From positions 186,001-250,000 of the forward strand of contig NZ_VNWP01000003.1 of NCBI RefSeq assembly GCF_014224355.1: 64,000 nt of DNA, given 5' to 3'. The notes below the pieces were generated by a model, which had not been told where the DNA came from, did no database searches, and saw only the letters and a list, made by a program, of their open reading frames with translations. Positions within the stretch are counted from its first letter, which is position 1. Each line of letters begins with the position of its first letter. Of this stretch, positions 36,967 through 45,464 are shown in pieces. This DNA comes from Synechococcus sp. BSA11S (lineage in GTDB: Bacteria > Cyanobacteriota > Cyanobacteriia > PCC-6307 > Cyanobiaceae). The position numbers and the translations under genes were made by a program.

Positions 36967-39234
36967 ATGGCCACCCAGCGGACAGCACGATTGGCCTTGG
37001 AGTATGAGGTGAGCCCACCGGCCACTGCCGCCCTGCCACGCCCGTCTCCTCCCGATCAGGCCCAGGCCAGCCCGCAACCCACCGAGGTACTGGCGGGCTC
37101 GATCGAGCGCGTCACCTTCCACAACGCCGAGAACGGCTTCTGCGTGCTGCGCATCAAGGCACGCGGCCACCGCGACCTGGTGACGGTGGTGGGTCATGCC
37201 GCCGAGATCAGCGCCGGCGAATGGGTGACGGTGAGCGGCAGCTGGGTGAACAGCCGCGAACACGGCCAGCAGTTCAAGGCCTCCTTCCTCAGGGCCTCCG
37301 CGCCCACCACCGCCGAGGGCATCGAGAAGTACCTGGGCTCAGGAATGATCCGCGGCATCGGCCCGATCTATGCCAGCAAGCTTGTGGCGGTCTTCGGGGA
37401 GGAGGTGTTCGAGGTGATCGAGCAGGCCCCGGAGCGCCTGCGGGAGGTGCCCGGCATCGGCCCGGTGCGGGGCCAGCGGATCAGCCAGGCCTGGGCCGAT
37501 CAGAAGGTGGTGCGCGAGATCATGGTCTTCCTGCACAGCCATGGCGTCGGCACCGCCCGGGCCGTGCGCATCTTCAAGACGTACGGGAACGAGGCCGTGC
37601 AGGTTATGGCCGAGAACCCCTACCGCCTGGCGCGCGACATCCGCGGCATCGGCTTCCGCACCGCCGATGCGATTGCCAGACGGCTGGGTATCGAACCCGA
37701 GGCGATGATCCGCCTGCGCGCTGGAATCAGCTACGCCCTGCTGGAGGCCAGTGGTCAGGGCCACTGCGGTCTGCCCACCGCCGAGCTGCTCAAGCTGGCC
37801 GGTGAGCTGCTGGCGGTGGAGAGCGGCCTGATCCAGAGCGCCCTGGATCAGGAGCTGAGCGAGGGCTCCGTGATGGCCGACACCCTGGGCGGAGACGAGG
37901 CCATCTTCCTTTCGAATTTGCACCGTGATGAGCGGCGCATCGCGGCTGCACTCCAGGAGCTTGCGCAAGGCCGCACGCCCTGGGGAGGCATCGAGGCCAG
38001 CAAGGCGATTCCCTGGGTGGAGCAACGCCTTGGCCTTGAGCTGGCCGCCAGCCAGAAGGCTGCGCTGGAAGAGGCCCTCTCCAGCAAGGTGCTGGTGATC
38101 ACCGGCGGGCCGGGGGTGGGGAAAACCACCCTGATCAACGCCATCCTGCGCATCCTGGCGGCCAAGAAGCTGCGCATCCTGCTCTGCGCCCCCACCGGCC
38201 GTGCCGCCAAGCGGATGGCTGAAACCACAGGGCTGGAGGCGAAAACGATCCACCGGCTGCTGGAGTTCGACCCGGCGGCCTTCGGCTTCAAGCGCAAGGC
38301 CGAGCTGCCGCTGGAAGCCGATCTGCTGGTGGTGGATGAAACCTCGATGGTGGATGTGCCCTTGATGGCCTCCCTTCTGGACGCCCTCCCACCCGAGGCT
38401 GCCCTGCTGCTGGTGGGCGATGTGGACCAACTGCCCTCGGTGGGGCCAGGCCAGGTACTGGCCGATCTGATCAACAGCGGCGCCCTGCCGGTGGCCCGGC
38501 TCACGGAGGTGTTCCGCCAGGCGGCGTCCAGCCGCATCATCACCACCGCCCACACGATCAATGCGGGCACCATCCCAGATCTGCGACCGCCGCCGGCTGA
38601 TGCCACCACCGACTTCTACTTCCTTCCCGCCGAGACACCCGAGCAGGCGGTGGCGTTGATCCTCAAGGTGGTGGGTGAGCGCATCCCGGCCCGCTTTGGC
38701 CTCGATCCGATCGCCCAGGTGCAGGTGCTCTGCCCGATGGCCCGCGGAGGCTGCGGCTCACGCTCGTTGAACGTGGAGCTGCAGCAACTGCTCAACCCCG
38801 ACCCCACCGAGCAGGTGGAGCGTTTCGGCTGGCGGTTCTCACCGGCCGACAAGGTGATGCAGGTGGCCAACGACTACGAGAAGAATGTGTTCAACGGCGA
38901 TGTCGGCACCGTGGAAACGATCGACGCCGAGGCCAGTGAACTGGTGGTGCGCTTTGACGGGCGTGAGGTGACCTACGGCTGGGGTGAACTCGACAACCTT
39001 GTTCCCGCCTATGCCTGCACGATCCACAAGAGCCAGGGAAGCGAATACCCCGCCGTGGTGATCCCTTTGCTTACCCAGCACTACGCGATGCTGCAGCGCA
39101 ATCTGGTGTACACCGGCATCACCCGTGGCAAGCAACTGGTGGTGCTGGTGGGCCAGAAGAAAGCCCTGGCAATGGCCGTGAATAACCACCTGGGCCGCAG
39201 GCGGTACACCAAGCTGGCGGAATGGCTCAGCTGA
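36967..39234 (+). CDS. recD2: SF1 DNA helicase RecD2
   Basis: 755 aa. N-terminal OB-like domain (AGSIERVTFHNAENGFCVLRIKA), helix-hairpin-helix region (YASKLVAVFGEEVFEVIEQ, GIGPVRGQRISQAW), then the RecA core: Walker A GGPGVGKTT near residue 383, APTGRAAKRMAETTG, VVDETSMVD, VGDVDQLPSVGPG, and C-terminal AYACTIHKSQGSEYPAVV and LVYTGITRGK. RecD2 is the RecBC-independent 5'-3' helicase class involved in repair and fork processing. Start ATG 36967; earlier codons show no family resemblance. Confidence 0.93.
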   Translation: MATQRTARLALEYEVSPPATAALPRPSPPDQAQASPQPTEVLAGSIERVTFHNAENGFCVLRIKARGHRDLVTVVGHAAEISAGEWVTVSGSWVNSREHGQQFKASFLRASAPTTAEGIEKYLGSGMIRGIGPIYASKLVAVFGEEVFEVIEQAPERLREVPGIGPVRGQRISQAWADQKVVREIMVFLHSHGVGTARAVRIFKTYGNEAVQVMAENPYRLARDIRGIGFRTADAIARRLGIEPEAMIRLRAGISYALLEASGQGHCGLPTAELLKLAGELLAVESGLIQSALDQELSEGSVMADTLGGDEAIFLSNLHRDERRIAAALQELAQGRTPWGGIEASKAIPWVEQRLGLELAASQKAALEEALSSKVLVITGGPGVGKTTLINAILRILAAKKLRILLCAPTGRAAKRMAETTGLEAKTIHRLLEFDPAAFGFKRKAELPLEADLLVVDETSMVDVPLMASLLDALPPEAALLLVGDVDQLPSVGPGQVLADLINSGALPVARLTEVFRQAASSRIITTAHTINAGTIPDLRPPPADATTDFYFLPAETPEQAVALILKVVGERIPARFGLDPIAQVQVLCPMARGGCGSRSLNVELQQLLNPDPTEQVERFGWRFSPADKVMQVANDYEKNVFNGDVGTVETIDAEASELVVRFDGREVTYGWGELDNLVPAYACTIHKSQGSEYPAVVIPLLTQHYAMLQRNLVYTGITRGKQLVVLVGQKKALAMAVNNHLGRRRYTKLAEWLS

Positions 39235-39244
39235 GCGATAGCGG

Positions 39245-39529
39245 TCAGGACGATCGAGCTGCTCTGCCCCAAACCATCCACCAGGGGCGGCGGGGCGGCC
39301 TGGCATGGCTGCCATCGCAGAGCGGGTAGCGGTGGGAGTGACCACAGCCGCAGACCATCACCGTGCAGGCTTGCTCGAGATGCAATTCGCGGAACAGCCG
39401 GCCGGTGCCCAGGTGGGCACCATCACAGAACCAGCCATGGCGGCTGCGACCGCAGCTACAGAGCTGGTGCACGCCGGCCGGCAGCTCCAGGGGAATCGGT
39501 CCTGCCGGAGACGGAGCAGGTTCAGCCAT
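39245..39529 (-). CDS. Double CDGSH iron-sulfur protein
   Basis: 94 aa from ATG 39529. Two CDGSH-type 2Fe-2S sites, each C-x-C then CDG(A/S)H: CSCGRSRHGWFCDGAH and CGCGHSHRYPLCDGSH. This matches small bacterial tandem-CDGSH proteins related to mitoNEET/MiNT. Such proteins bind redox-active, labile 2Fe-2S clusters and are linked to iron or redox handling. The start overlaps the metallothionein stop by 8 bp, implying coupled translation. Convergent with recD2. Confidence 0.9.
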   Translation of the reverse strand: MAEPAPSPAGPIPLELPAGVHQLCSCGRSRHGWFCDGAHLGTGRLFRELHLEQACTVMVCGCGHSHRYPLCDGSHARPPRRPWWMVWGRAARSS

Positions 39530-39704
39530 GGCATTCGCAGCCGCAGCCGGCATGGCAGTGCTCGCCGTTGGGATGTCCCGTGGCGCAGGCGTCGCTGCAG
39601 AAGAGCACGGTGCCGCTGCGGACCGCTGAGTCCGCCTGGACCGTGCAGTGACAGCCTGGGCAGGCGCACTGGAGCGCGGCTGGTTTCTCCAGGGTGGTGG
39701 TCAT
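39522..39704 (-). CDS. Bacterial metallothionein (SmtA/BmtA family)
   Basis: 60 aa with ten cysteines (13, 15, 18, 20, 36, 40, 50, 54, 56, 58) and several histidines. CACPGCHC, FCSDACATGHP and the C-terminal CHAGCGCECHG follow the zinc-finger-like SmtA pattern that binds four Zn(II). A strong Shine-Dalgarno (AAGGAG) lies 6 nt before ATG 39704. The gene overlaps the CDGSH gene downstream. No SmtB-type regulator gene is in the window, and I found no convincing SmtB operator in the 339-bp leader. Confidence 0.93.
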   Translation of the reverse strand: MTTTLEKPAALQCACPGCHCTVQADSAVRSGTVLFCSDACATGHPNGEHCHAGCGCECHG

Positions 39705-40043
39705 GGCCTCTCCTTGTTCAGGGCAGTGGGAACCAGTCTGGAGCCTCCGGAGCTCGGGAGGGCCTGCCTGCCGTGCCGGCAGGGCGGGCCAGGGAGGCTA
39801 TGGATGAATCAGAGGCCTCAAGCGGGGCGCCCTTCTTCATGGAGCCGCTCAGGCATCGGTTGGAGCCATGCCTGTCTTGGTTGCTCACAGGTAGCAGCAA
39901 AAATGGGGCTACCGGGTGCTGTGCTCCGGCGCGGGAGACGGTGCTCCAGCAGGTCGACACTGAGCAGAATTCGCTGACGGGTCGGTCACTGGTCAACCTG
40001 CCTCGGAGCCGGTAGCGTCCGACGCAATTGGCCGGGTGGATGA
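39705..40043. other. Non-coding stretch upstream of the metallothionein
   Basis: 339 bp between divergent genes (metallothionein minus, transglycosylase plus). Frames open here on both strands lack coding character. Apart from the AAGGAG ribosome-binding site and a single TGTTCA-like half site next to it, I see no clear promoter, operator dyad or terminator. Confidence 0.4.
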
Positions 40044-40439
40044 ATGCCGTTTCACGCTGTTTCTCCCGGTCGATCCATCCCCCTGCTGCTTGGTGCAACC
40101 CTGGCCCTTGGGGGCACTGCCTGGCTGGCTCCCGCTGCTCAAGCCAATCAAGCGAGCCGATCCCACGTGCTCACGGCCATCCGCCAGGTATGGCCCGCTG
40201 CGCACCACGAGTCGGCGATCCGGCTGGCACGCCTGGAGAGCGGCCTATCCCCCACCGCCCGTGGCTGTGCCGGGGCCTGCCTCGGGCTGTTCCAGATCCA
40301 CTACACGGCCCACCGTCGGTTGATGGCCACAATGGGCATCCACTCGCCTGACCAGCTGCTGGATCCGATCGTCAACAGCACCGTGGCCTATCGCCTCTTT
40401 CGCCAGTCGGGTTGGAGGCCCTGGGGCGGTCAGCCATGA
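40044..40439 (+). CDS. Small secreted lytic-transglycosylase-like protein
   Basis: 131 aa. A signal peptide (IPLLLGATLALGGTAWLAP, likely cleavage after AQA about residue 34) precedes a miniature lysozyme-like domain. The catalytic glutamate is E65 in ARLESGLSP, followed by ACLGLFQIH (the GLxQI motif), NSTVAYRLF and GWRPWG. Two cysteines flank the motif. Such domains cleave peptidoglycan. It is shorter than typical SLT proteins, with no cell-wall-binding module. Confidence 0.75.
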   Translation: MPFHAVSPGRSIPLLLGATLALGGTAWLAPAAQANQASRSHVLTAIRQVWPAAHHESAIRLARLESGLSPTARGCAGACLGLFQIHYTAHRRLMATMGIHSPDQLLDPIVNSTVAYRLFRQSGWRPWGGQP

Positions 40440-40547
40440 GCACTCGGATCACCGATCGATATCAGGCGGTTTCCGCAACGCCATCAGCTCGTTGTGTGTG
40501 TTCTCACCAGATCATTCAGCGATCACAAGTTTGAGAATGGGGCCGGC

Positions 40548-40670
40548 ATGGTTAAGGGCAAGGCCTACACCGCCCTGCTCAATCTCAAGACAGGTGAAGA
40601 GTTCGAGATCAAGCTTGACTGCAAGCAGATCCGGTTGGTGCCTGTGGGTGAGGTTAACGAGGAGGAGTGA
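40548..40670 (+). CDS. 40-aa acidic microprotein upstream of def
   Basis: ATG 40548 to TGA 40670. The sequence (MVKGKAYTALLNLKTGEEF, then EIKLDCKQIRLVPVGEVNEEE) is highly charged with strand-like alternation. Third positions are GC-rich as in real genes here. It lies 24 bp before the deformylase start, so co-transcription is likely. No known family. Confidence 0.5.
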   Translation: MVKGKAYTALLNLKTGEEFEIKLDCKQIRLVPVGEVNEEE

Positions 40671-40694
40671 GGACTTCTGGATGGAGGAGCGTTC

Positions 40695-41231
40695 ATGACA
40701 CAACGAACCGTGCTGCGCCTGGGGGATCCACGTCTGCGAAAGATGTCCCTCCCCGTCACCAGGTTTGGAACACCTGATCTGCTTGCTTTGATCACGGATC
40801 TGCGGGACACCATGGCGGCACGTGATGGGGCGGGCCTGGCCGCTCCGCAAATCGCCGTACCGCTGCGAGTGGTGATCTTTGGAATCACCGTCAACCCACG
40901 CTATCCGGATGCGCACCCGATACCAGAAACGGTGCTGATCAATCCGGAGATCACCCCGATCGAGAAGGAACGCGATTTCGGCTGGGAGGGGTGTCTCAGT
41001 GTGCCGGGCCTGCGAGGACAGGTGAGTCGCTGGAGGCGGGTTCATTACCGAGGCTTCGATTCAGAGGGCCATCTGATCGAACGATCAGTGGATGGGTTCC
41101 ACGCCCGTGTGGTCCAGCACGAGTGCGACCATCTCGATGGCGTGCTCTTTCCTGATCGACTTGAGGACACCCGGGCCTTTGGCTTCACGGATGAGCTTGA
41201 AGCCTCTGGTCTGTTGCCTGGCGTCGTATGA
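40695..41231 (+). CDS. def: Peptide deformylase
   Basis: 178 aa. All three signature motifs are present: GAGLAAPQ at 45-52, EGCLS with the metal-binding C100, and QHECDH with H142, E143 and H146. It removes the formyl group from nascent N-terminal fMet using Fe(II) or Zn(II). The longer loop after motif 1 (NPRYPDAHPIPE) resembles the type found alongside a second def copy in many bacteria. Possibly the second deformylase of this genome; only one lies in this window. Confidence 0.93.
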   Translation: MTQRTVLRLGDPRLRKMSLPVTRFGTPDLLALITDLRDTMAARDGAGLAAPQIAVPLRVVIFGITVNPRYPDAHPIPETVLINPEITPIEKERDFGWEGCLSVPGLRGQVSRWRRVHYRGFDSEGHLIERSVDGFHARVVQHECDHLDGVLFPDRLEDTRAFGFTDELEASGLLPGVV

Positions 41232-41330
41232 GCAATTCCCGAGAAATCGCGGGGAACTCTCCCCCTGCTTGGCACCATCAAGCTGTCAGGCCGCAAGCGG
41301 TGGCTTTTGGGCAGGCAGCCCCTCTGTTCG

Positions 41331-41363
41331 GCCAGCGAGGATAAGCGCCGGAGCAGAGGGTTC
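41331..41363 (+). repeat. Imperfect hairpin downstream of def
   Basis: CTCTGTTCGGC pairs imperfectly with GCCGGAGCAGAG, giving a bulged stem about 100 bp after the def stop. It is followed by GGTTCCTATTCC, not a T-run, so it is not a clear intrinsic terminator. The rest of 41232-41490 shows no gene. Confidence 0.25.
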
Positions 41364-41490
41364 CTATTCCGGGTGGTGCTTAACGCTCCAGCTCAGCACG
41401 GGGCCGGCAATCCGACGCTGGTGCGGGTGACACCGCTCCGAGCCGCCGGGATGTTGAACAAGGCTCCGCGGCCGCACACCGCGATTGAAC

Positions 41491-41841
41491 TCAGTCCGCT
41501 CTGGGCAAAGCCAAAGCGCAGAGGGTCGAGGTAGCCCGAGTGGCCGACGCACAAACCCACCGACCGCAGGGTTGTTCGGGTACCTCGCACTCCACCGAGC
41601 GGGAGAGTTCATCCCCTGCCGCCAGCACCGGCTGGGCCTTGTCCTTGAGCTCGGCGGCGGCCTCCTCCAGGGTGGTGTTCTTGTTACTGGCCACTCGGCT
41701 CACCTCGGAGCGGAAGGCTTTCAACTGGTCCTGGAACGCCTTCGTTCCCAGCTGCTCCAGTTTCTGCTCGGACCCCTCCAGGTTTGCAATGGCCGTGCTC
41801 AGGCCCAGCAGGCAGGCAGCAGCGAGCAGTGAAGAGCGCAT
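41491..41841 (-). CDS. Small secreted helical protein
   Basis: 116 aa from ATG 41841. The N-terminus RSSLLAAACLLGLSTAIA is a signal peptide. About 65 residues of amphipathic helix follow (EQKLEQLGTKAFQDQLKAF, then RSEVSRVASNKNTTLEEAAA), and a C-terminal part with three cysteines (VECEVPEQPCGRWVC). No recognised domain. Located between def (convergent) and the psbA terminator; psbA is upstream on the same strand but ended by that terminator. Confidence 0.6.
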   Translation of the reverse strand: MRSSLLAAACLLGLSTAIANLEGSEQKLEQLGTKAFQDQLKAFRSEVSRVASNKNTTLEEAAAELKDKAQPVLAAGDELSRSVECEVPEQPCGRWVCASATRATSTLCALALPRAD

Positions 41842-41941
41842 GGGCGAAAAAGTCCCCACGAACAGGAACCACGTCCCGGCAGCGGCATCTCGCTGGCTCG
41901 AAGCCTGCGGTGAACCTGGACGAGGATGTGACGCCAAACAA

Positions 41942-41974
41942 AAAGCCCCTGCCGAAGCAGGGGCTTTCATTGTG
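41942..41974 (-). terminator. Intrinsic terminator of psbA
   Basis: Perfect 11-bp arms AAAGCCCCTGC (41942-41952) and GCAGGGGCTTT (41957-41967) around a 4-nt loop. On the minus strand the stem runs into TTTTTGTTT. It starts about 45 nt after the psbA stop and should end the psbA transcript. Confidence 0.9.
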
Positions 41975-42014
41975 GTGATGCAGATGGCGGGTCCGGGTGG
42001 ACCCACCGGCCGCA

Positions 42015-43094
42015 TCAGCCGATCGCAGGAGCGGTCAGCGCCACGGGAGTGGCTTCAGCAGAAGCCAGGTCCAGCGGGAAGTTGTGAGCATTGCGCTCGT
42101 GCATCACTTCCATGCCCAGACCAGCGCGGTTCAGCACATCAGCCCAGGTGTTGATCACGCGGCCCTGGCCGTCGAGGATCGACTGGTTGAAGTTGAAACC
42201 GTTCAGGTTGAAGGCCATCGTGCTCACGCCGAGGGCGGTGAACCAGATGCCGATCACAGGCCAGGCAGCCAGGAAGAAGTGCAGGCTGCGGCTGTTGTTG
42301 AAGGAGGCGTACTGGAAGATCAGGCGACCGAAGTAACCGTGGGCAGCCACGATGTTGTAGGTCTCTTCTTCCTGGCCGAACTTGTAACCGTAGTTCTGGC
42401 TCTCGCTCTCGGTGGTTTCACGCACCAGGGAGGAGGTCACCAGCGAACCGTGCATAGCGGAGAACAGGGAGCCACCGAACACACCGGCCACACCCAGCAT
42501 GTGGAAGGGATGCATCAGGATGTTGTGCTCAGCCTGGAACACCAGCATGTAGTTGAAGGTGCCGGAGATGCCGAGGGGCATGCCGTCGGAGAAGGAACCC
42601 TGACCGAAGGGGTAGATCAGGAACACAGCCGAGGCAGCGGCCACGGGGGCGCTGTAGGCCACGCAGATCCAGGGGCGCATGCCGAGGCGGTAGGAGAGTT
42701 CCCACTCGCGGCCCATGTAGCAGAAGACGCCGATCAGGAAGTGGAAGATCACCAGCTGGTAGGGACCGCCGTTGTACAGCCACTCATCGAGGCTGGCGGC
42801 TTCCCAGATCGGGTAGAAGTGCAGGCCGATGGCGTTGCTCGAAGGAACAACGGCGCCGGAGATGATGTTGTTGCCGTAGAGGAGGGAGCCGGCAACGGGC
42901 TCACGGATGCCGTCGATGTCGACGGGAGGAGCAGCGACGAAGGCCACGATGAAGCAGATCGTGGCAGCCAGCAGGGTGGGGATCATCAGCACACCGAACC
43001 AACCGACGTAGAGACGGTTGTTGGTGGAGGTGACCCACTCGCAGAACTGGCTCCAGGCAGACGCGCCCTGGCGCTGCTGAAGGGTGGTGGTCAT
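42015..43094 (-). CDS. psbA: Photosystem II reaction centre protein D1 (high-light D1:2 type)
   Basis: 359 aa, full length. Redox Tyr161 lies in VAYSAP..., the helix IV histidine in [10 protein letters not shown] and the QB/iron region in [22 protein letters not shown]. Residue 130 is Glu ([11 protein letters not shown]), the D1:2 form that S. elongatus uses under high light; D1:1 has Gln. Cleavage after A344 leaves a 15-residue C-terminal extension. The gene has its own promoter and terminator, as expected for a light-regulated monocistronic psbA. Confidence 0.98.
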   Translation of the reverse strand: MTTTLQQRQGASAWSQFCEWVTSTNNRLYVGWFGVLMIPTLLAATICFIVAFVAAPPVDIDGIREPVAGSLLYGNNIISGAVVPSSNAIGLHFYPIWEAASLDEWLYNGGPYQLVIFHFLIGVFCYMGREWELSYRLGMRPWICVAYSAPVAAASAVFLIYPFGQGSFSDGMPLGISGTFNYMLVFQAEHNILMHPFHMLGVAGVFGGSLFSAMHGSLVTSSLVRETTESESQNYGYKFGQEEETYNIVAAHGYFGRLIFQYASFNNSRSLHFFLAAWPVIGIWFTALGVSTMAFNLNGFNFNQSILDGQGRVINTWADVLNRAGLGMEVMHERNAHNFPLDLASAEATPVALTAPAIG

Positions 43095-43193
43095 GAGAGC
43101 GAGGTAAGAGGCCCCCGGAGGGGTCGGTTAGGTAGGACGAAGTGCCGGAGCGGGAAACCCGTCCGGTGGGCCCGAAAGCCCTTCGCCTGACAC

Positions 43194-43223
43194 AATGTAA
43201 CAGACCATTGCAGGATGTGTGAA
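43194..43223 (-). promoter_or_regulatory. Candidate psbA promoter
   Basis: Minus strand: TTCACA (43223-43218) as -35 and TACATT (43199-43194) as -10 with an 18-nt spacer. Predicted start near 43187 gives a leader of about 93 nt before the psbA ATG. Confidence 0.5.
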
Positions 43224-43377
43224 GCGCTTAAGGTTTGCTTCCGCTGGGGGGCGGGCGCGAAAGCCGATCCAGCAGGCCGCCGAGTTGTGTCGCCTTCGAC
43301 ACGCCCTGAGGGAAATCCGTACCAATGAACACCAGGGCGACTTAAGATTCTCTTCAGCTCCTTCGAGAAGGCGACCC

Positions 43378-43515
43378 ATGGTTCTGATCTGCTGGGATCT
43401 GAGCGGTAACCGCTCCACCGAAACCGTGCCCGTCTGCCATGCGCGCCAGCGACGTCTCCAACTGGAGCGCCTCGGTGCCGTCATCTACTGGAGCGAACGA
43501 CTGGTCAACGCCTGA
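43378..43515 (+). CDS. Conserved-looking 45-aa protein divergent from psbA
   Basis: 45 aa from ATG 43378 (MVLICWDLSGNRSTETVPV, then CHARQRRLQLERLGAVIYW). The frame stays open upstream to 43219, but that region overlaps the psbA promoter and looks non-coding, so I take the short form. Mixed hydrophobic and basic residues, two cysteines, no membrane helix. Function unknown. It is followed 27 bp later by a lipoprotein gene. Confidence 0.5.
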   Translation: MVLICWDLSGNRSTETVPVCHARQRRLQLERLGAVIYWSERLVNA

Positions 43516-43542
43516 GGCTGTTGCTAGGTGTTCGGAGCCCCC

Positions 43543-43890
43543 ATGCGATCCGCCGCTGCGATGCCCTTGCGTTCACGCGCCTCCAGACCATTTCTCATCG
43601 GCGGTCTGGGTCTGCTGGCCCTTGGCCTGGCCGGCTGCCCCAGCACTCCCTCCAAGGAGAGTCAACGGCTGGACCAACTGGAGCAGCGTCTCCAGCAGGT
43701 TGAGCAGCGCCTGGCCAGTCCGGCGAGGCCCGACCCCGCCGACCCCGCCGGCAAGCCTCCAGCCGGCGTGGTCAAGTCGCTGACCTTCCGCATGGACAGC
43801 GCGGACGACAGGCTGCGCATCTACTGGGCCGACGGCAGCTCGACGGACCTGCCCTGCACCAAGGAACAGGGAACCTGGGCCTGTGGCTGA
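43543..43890 (+). CDS. Small lipoprotein with coiled coil
   Basis: 115 aa from ATG 43543. Basic N-terminus, hydrophobic FLIGGLGLLALGLAGC with lipobox LAGC (C32), then a heptad-like helix (ESQRLDQLEQRLQQVEQRLA) suggesting oligomerisation. A Pro-rich linker and a C-terminal beta-rich part with a Cys pair (LPCTKEQGTWAC) follow. Lipid-anchored envelope protein; role unknown. GTG 43528 is an alternative start. Confidence 0.65.
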   Translation: MRSAAAMPLRSRASRPFLIGGLGLLALGLAGCPSTPSKESQRLDQLEQRLQQVEQRLASPARPDPADPAGKPPAGVVKSLTFRMDSADDRLRIYWADGSSTDLPCTKEQGTWACG

Positions 43891-43943
43891 TCTGGACACG
43901 GGCCGCCCCTGAGCAGGGCCGAACCGATCCATCGTTGCCGCTT

Positions 43944-43962
43944 CCACGGAACCTTTCCGTGG
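43944..43962 (+). repeat. Perfect 8-bp-arm hairpin before a secreted-protein gene
   Basis: CCACGGAA (43944-43951), 3-nt loop CCT, TTCCGTGG (43955-43962). It ends 21 nt before the ATG at 43984 and is not followed by a T-run, so a role in mRNA stability or translation is more likely than termination. Confidence 0.45.
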
Positions 43963-43983
43963 TCCTGTCGATGCATCCCCGTC

Positions 43984-44424
43984 ATGCGCCCACTTCTTGT
44001 CCTTTCGGCCTGTCTGGCCGTCGTGGCAGCCAGGCCATGCCTGGCTCAGGACAGCTATGAGCTCTTCCCCTTCACCCGCCAGCGGGCCACCAACGTGGCG
44101 CGCATGTACGCCGAGCGGCTCAATGGAGGCCTGGGCACCTACAGGCCGGATGCCTGCATGTACAACCGAGGCGGCGGCGACTGCCTGGTCAAGGGCGATG
44201 CCGAGGGCTACATCTTCCGCTTTCTCGGGGGGCCTCCCGGCTGGCAGATCCTCAACCTGGCCCCCACGGCTGAAACCGAGATCGAGGTCTCAGCTGATGG
44301 GCGCTCAGTGGTGAAGGTGCTCTACAACGGCGCCCCCAGAGAGGAAACCATGACCCCCCAGGAGGCCCCATCACCCGAGCCCGACGACGCGCCTGGGCCC
44401 GAAGCCGTCAGCCCGGAACTCTGA
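43984..44424 (+). CDS. Secreted protein of unknown function
   Basis: 146 aa. Signal peptide RPLLVLSACLAVVAARPCLAQ (cut near residue 21), then a compact domain with TRQRATNVARMYAERLNGGLG, two cysteines (ACMYNRGGGDCLV) and GYIFRFLGGPPGW. The C-terminal 35 residues are Pro/Glu-rich and probably disordered. No family recognised; the conserved-looking core suggests a periplasmic protein. Confidence 0.65.
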   Translation: MRPLLVLSACLAVVAARPCLAQDSYELFPFTRQRATNVARMYAERLNGGLGTYRPDACMYNRGGGDCLVKGDAEGYIFRFLGGPPGWQILNLAPTAETEIEVSADGRSVVKVLYNGAPREETMTPQEAPSPEPDDAPGPEAVSPEL

Positions 44425-44433
44425 GCTGGCGGC

Positions 44434-45378
44434 TCAAGCGGCTGAAGGGCGCAGATGAAGGGCAAGTTGCTGGAGACCCTCCAGCCACTCCGGTTCGCAG
44501 GGCCAGCGTTCGCGACGGGTGAGGCTGAGGGCGATGCCCTTCTCGCCGTAGGCCGCTTCGTTGATGAACACCGGCCAGAGCGGCTCGGGGTCGCTGGGCT
44601 GGTAGCGCAGGGTTTCCCCGCTGGCCGTCTCGAAGAGAGGATCCCCAGGGCGGATCGGGAACCAGTCGCGGTGCTGCCGCAGGGGGTGAAGGCAGGCGGC
44701 CGGAGAGCCATCCGGATGCCGAGGCAGATCGAGGCTGCCCAGATGGCGGTGCACCGTGAGGCTCCGGGGCAGGGCCAGCGACCCCCGCCGGGCTGAGGCC
44801 AGCACCGTCAGCGCGGCCTCCAGGCCCAAATGGGTCTGCCGGCAGATGGCAGCGTTGACGACCCCCTGGGGCACCGGGCCCACCTCGATCACCAGGCCAC
44901 AGGGCCAGCGCTCGATCAGAAAGCCCTGCTGGCTGGCATCGGCCTCATGCAGATAGATCGGCAGGCCCAGCAACGCCTGGATCCCGGCCGCCAGGGCCAG
45001 ATCCGGTGGCCGCCGCCCGTAGACCACCAGGGAATTGCCCATGGCCGCGGTGGTGCTGTGCAGATCGATCACCAGGGCGCAGGGCCGTGATCCTGCGGGC
45101 CCGTGCAGGGCGAGCAGCTCCCGGGCCCGCTGCATCTCCCGATCAGCCGGAGAGGGAGTGTCGAGAAGGGCGCTGGTGAAGGAGCGGTTCAGGTCGCGAT
45201 CGATGTAGCGGCGTCCCGCCGCGAGGGCGGCCGGATTGCCGATCACCAGCTGCAGGGCCAGGCCGGCGGAATCAAGACTGCCGGGGTGGCCCAGCCAGTG
45301 CTTCAGCAGCCAGGGGGCGTTGCGCTCGTTGCCATGGGTGCCGGCCACCACCAGAACCTCTGCCGCACCCATCGCCAC
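44434..45378 (-). CDS. Aspartoacylase/succinylglutamate-desuccinylase family hydrolase
   Basis: 314 aa. Zinc-site motif GTHGNE (H15, E18), [18 protein letters not shown] (second His), EVGPVPQGV with the catalytic Glu, and YGEKGIA. This is the arrangement of AspA proteins, which release acetate from N-acetylaspartate-like substrates. In cyanobacteria the real substrate is not established. ATG at residue 3 is a possible alternative start. Divergent from the glutathione-transferase gene. Confidence 0.87.
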   Translation of the reverse strand: MAMGAAEVLVVAGTHGNERNAPWLLKHWLGHPGSLDSAGLALQLVIGNPAALAAGRRYIDRDLNRSFTSALLDTPSPADREMQRARELLALHGPAGSRPCALVIDLHSTTAAMGNSLVVYGRRPPDLALAAGIQALLGLPIYLHEADASQQGFLIERWPCGLVIEVGPVPQGVVNAAICRQTHLGLEAALTVLASARRGSLALPRSLTVHRHLGSLDLPRHPDGSPAACLHPLRQHRDWFPIRPGDPLFETASGETLRYQPSDPEPLWPVFINEAAYGEKGIALSLTRRERWPCEPEWLEGLQQLALHLRPSAA

Positions 45379-45464
45379 CCGCCCTGCAGATCGGATCAGC
45401 GTCCAGCCTGACGCAGCGGCGGGCCACTGCGGGCCAGAGTCGGAACCCAGCGCTGGAGACTGCC

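Noticed and set aside
39705-39725. SmtB operator next to the metallothionein
   Set aside because: Only a single TGTTCA-like half site is seen; the paired dyad known from S. elongatus smt is absent.
39718-40098. 126-codon minus-strand frame upstream of the metallothionein
   Set aside because: No domain, Ser/Pro-rich random composition, and it overlaps the transglycosylase start on the other strand.
41232-41490. Small gene between def and the secreted helical protein
   Set aside because: Open frames here (for example 41307-41534) have no coding-like composition or start context.
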